This document shows positions 62,679-64,000 of a stretch of 64,000 bases of DNA, piece after piece (the stretch's first letter is position 1; each line of letters opens with the position of its first letter). The DNA is from Streptomyces katrae (GTDB taxonomy: Bacteria > Actinomycetota > Actinomycetes > Streptomycetales > Streptomycetaceae). Below the pieces are notes generated by a model, which saw only the letters and a program-made list of their open reading frames with translations, had not been told where the DNA came from and made no database searches. Made by a program: the position numbers and the translations under genes. Where the stretch lies: positions 124,001-188,000 of the forward strand of contig NZ_JNZY01000017.1 of NCBI RefSeq assembly GCF_000717655.1, given 5' to 3'.

Positions 62679-64000
62679 GTGGAGGACTACGCGGGCCGGA
62701 TCCTGGCCGACCGCTACCGTCTGCCGCTGCCGCCGTCGGACGAGTACGAGCTGGTCGAGACCCGCGCCTTCGACACGCGCAGCGGGCAGGAAGTCCTGGT
62801 ACGGCAGGTGCCGTTGCCGGAGCTCGTCGATGCCGAGCTGCTGGACGGGGATGCGGCGGCCGCCGACGGGGCGCGGGCCCCGATGGCGGCGGGACGCCGG
62901 TCGGCGGGGGATCTGCCGGCCGTGCGGAGGGCCATCGCCGCCGCGCAGGCGGCCGCGTCCGTGCCGGACCATCCGCGGCTGGACCAGGTCTTCGACGTGT
63001 TCGCCGAGGGCGGGTCGCTCTGGATAGTGAGCGAGCTGGTCCCGGCACGTCCGCTGGCTGCGCTGATCGCCGACGAACCGCTGAGCCCGTACCGGGCGGC
63101 GGAGGTCGCCGCGGACGTGCTGACCGCGCTGCGGGTGCTGCACGCGCACGGCTGGACCCACCGGAACATCACGGTCCGGACCGTGTTGATATGCGAGGAC
63201 GGGAGGGTCGTGCTGACGGGGCTGGCGGCGGGGGCCGCCGAGGACGCCCTGTGCGGCTACGACCCGGTCCCGCCGAACCCCGGCGCGTCCGAAGGCTGGG
63301 CCCCGCCCGACGCGACGCCGCCCCCGGCCCGCGGCTGGGGCACGCCGCTCCGCGATGGCCCCGGTACGGGCCGGAACTCCGCCGCCCAGGGCCCCGGTGC
63401 AGCGCCCCCGGCGCCAGCGGACTCGGGTACGGCCGCCTTAGCCGCCGATCCCGTCCGGGACACGGCACCGAACCCCGGCGCTGAGCAGGACCGGGGGACG
63501 CCGCCCGGTGCGGGGCTTGCCGTACGGGGCACCCGGGGCGGGGACCCGGACGAGTCGGCGGGCGGCGAGCGGGATGCCGGTCCGGGCGCGGGCGGTTACG
63601 CGCCCCTCGTGGCGCCCGGGTACGACACCGGACCGCGGTACTCCGACCACATCACCCCCGGCGCGACGGGGGAGCGGCCCGACCTCAAGGCCGCCGCCCG
63701 GGCCGGGGCCATCGCCGCGTACCGGGCTGGCGCACAGGCGGCCGCCGCGCGGGTCACCGAGCAGCGCAAGGGCGGATCCGAACCCGCGCCGGAGCCGAGG
63801 CCGCAGGGGTCGAACCTCCCGCAGGGGTACGCGTACCCGTACGGCGGCCCGGAGACCGGTACGAGCGCGCCGTGGCACGGAGCCACCCCGCGCCGGCAGG
63901 CCGCCCTTCCCCCCGCCGAGCAGCCGGAGCCGCAGCCCGAGCCCGAGTCACAGCCCGAGCCGGCGCCGGCCCGTCCCGCGCTGCCCGCACAACTCGCCCT
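62679..64000 (+). CDS. Protein-kinase-like protein, probable pseudokinase (partial)
   Basis: 440 codons open to the window end, starting GTG 62679 (MEDYAGRILADRYRLPLPPS) with GGGGGAGG upstream. The fold resembles Hanks kinases: ADRYRL start, a VLVRQVPLPE strand where VAVKxL is expected, PRLDQVFDVFAEGGSLWIVS, HAHGWTHRNITVRTVLICED and VVLTGLAAG. Essential residues are changed: no glycine loop, Lys to Arg, HRD to HRN (161-163), DFG to GLA (181-183). A long Pro/Gly/Ala-rich region follows. It directly follows the active kinase and may be its partner (inference). The C-terminus is outside the window. Confidence 0.82.
   Translation, partial: MEDYAGRILADRYRLPLPPSDEYELVETRAFDTRSGQEVLVRQVPLPELVDAELLDGDAAAADGARAPMAAGRRSAGDLPAVRRAIAAAQAAASVPDHPRLDQVFDVFAEGGSLWIVSELVPARPLAALIADEPLSPYRAAEVAADVLTALRVLHAHGWTHRNITVRTVLICEDGRVVLTGLAAGAAEDALCGYDPVPPNPGASEGWAPPDATPPPARGWGTPLRDGPGTGRNSAAQGPGAAPPAPADSGTAALAADPVRDTAPNPGAEQDRGTPPGAGLAVRGTRGGDPDESAGGERDAGPGAGGYAPLVAPGYDTGPRYSDHITPGATGERPDLKAAARAGAIAAYRAGAQAAAARVTEQRKGGSEPAPEPRPQGSNLPQGYAYPYGGPETGTSAPWHGATPRRQAALPPAEQPEPQPEPESQPEPAPARPALPAQLA

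Overview
The window is a contiguous piece of chromosome from a Streptomyces or very close relative. The evidence is the extreme GC content at third codon positions, frequent GTG starts, sporulation regulators almost identical in key residues to WhiD and BldM, and a gene order that matches the conserved core of Streptomyces chromosomes as I know it (S10-spc-alpha ribosomal block, truA, rplM-rpsI, glmM, glmS, alr, tsa genes, groES-groEL1, whiD/bldM, guaB, glpD, Ser/Thr kinases). I see no insertion sequence, prophage, CRISPR array, tRNA or rRNA gene.

Layout. Positions 1-15316 hold the ribosomal protein super-cluster on the + strand: rplC (3' end only), rplD-rplW-rplB-rpsS-rplV-rpsC-rplP-rpmC-rpsQ, rplN-rplX-rplE-rpsZ, rpsH-rplF-rplR-rpsE-rpmD-rplO, secY-adk-map-infA-rpmJ, then rpsM-rpsK-rpoA-rplQ. 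rpsD, part of the alpha operon in many bacteria, is absent. 15430-22014 carries truA, an ABC-F ATPase, a GT87-like membrane protein, rplM-rpsI behind their own promoter and a long leader, and glmM. 22094-32070 carries cell-envelope and cofactor genes (DUF389 protein, coaA, a lipoprotein, glmS, acpS, nnr, alr, an alpha/beta hydrolase) and tsaE. 32206-35797 has a small gene behind a probable iron box, a degenerate L,D-transpeptidase-like protein, and tsaB-rimI-tsaD, which with tsaE supplies t6A tRNA modification.

Positions 35873-42017 hold membrane proteins, a THUMP-like methyltransferase, two tandem lipoprotein polysaccharide deacetylases, a SEDS-family (FtsW/RodA) protein with a small coupled upstream ORF, and a membrane protein behind a perfect palindrome. 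groES-groEL1 (42257-44310) sit behind two CIRCE operators. 44386-47805 is a set of single metabolic or regulatory genes (SnoaL-like, SDR, MOSC, LysR). 47911-50257 is a developmental regulatory island: whiD and bldM diverge from a 380-bp region containing a SigBldN-type promoter, followed by the ShbA-like sigma factor. Then come guaB, guaB3, an M16-like membrane peptidase with a repeat-type partner, a nucleotide-sugar dehydrogenase, glpD, a transmembrane Ser/Thr kinase, and the start of a protein that looks like a pseudokinase, cut by the window end.

The most interesting points are proteins that keep a fold but have lost catalytic residues (pseudokinase, LDT-like, GuaB3, the Cys-to-Ser sugar dehydrogenase). 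Others are the structured leaders of rpsM and rplM, the iron box before a 60-residue ORF, a palindrome centred 42.5 bp before a predicted leaderless start, and many genes whose -10 hexamer lies 6-8 nt from the start codon, implying leaderless mRNAs. All functional statements come from reading motifs and known family behaviour; no database search was run.
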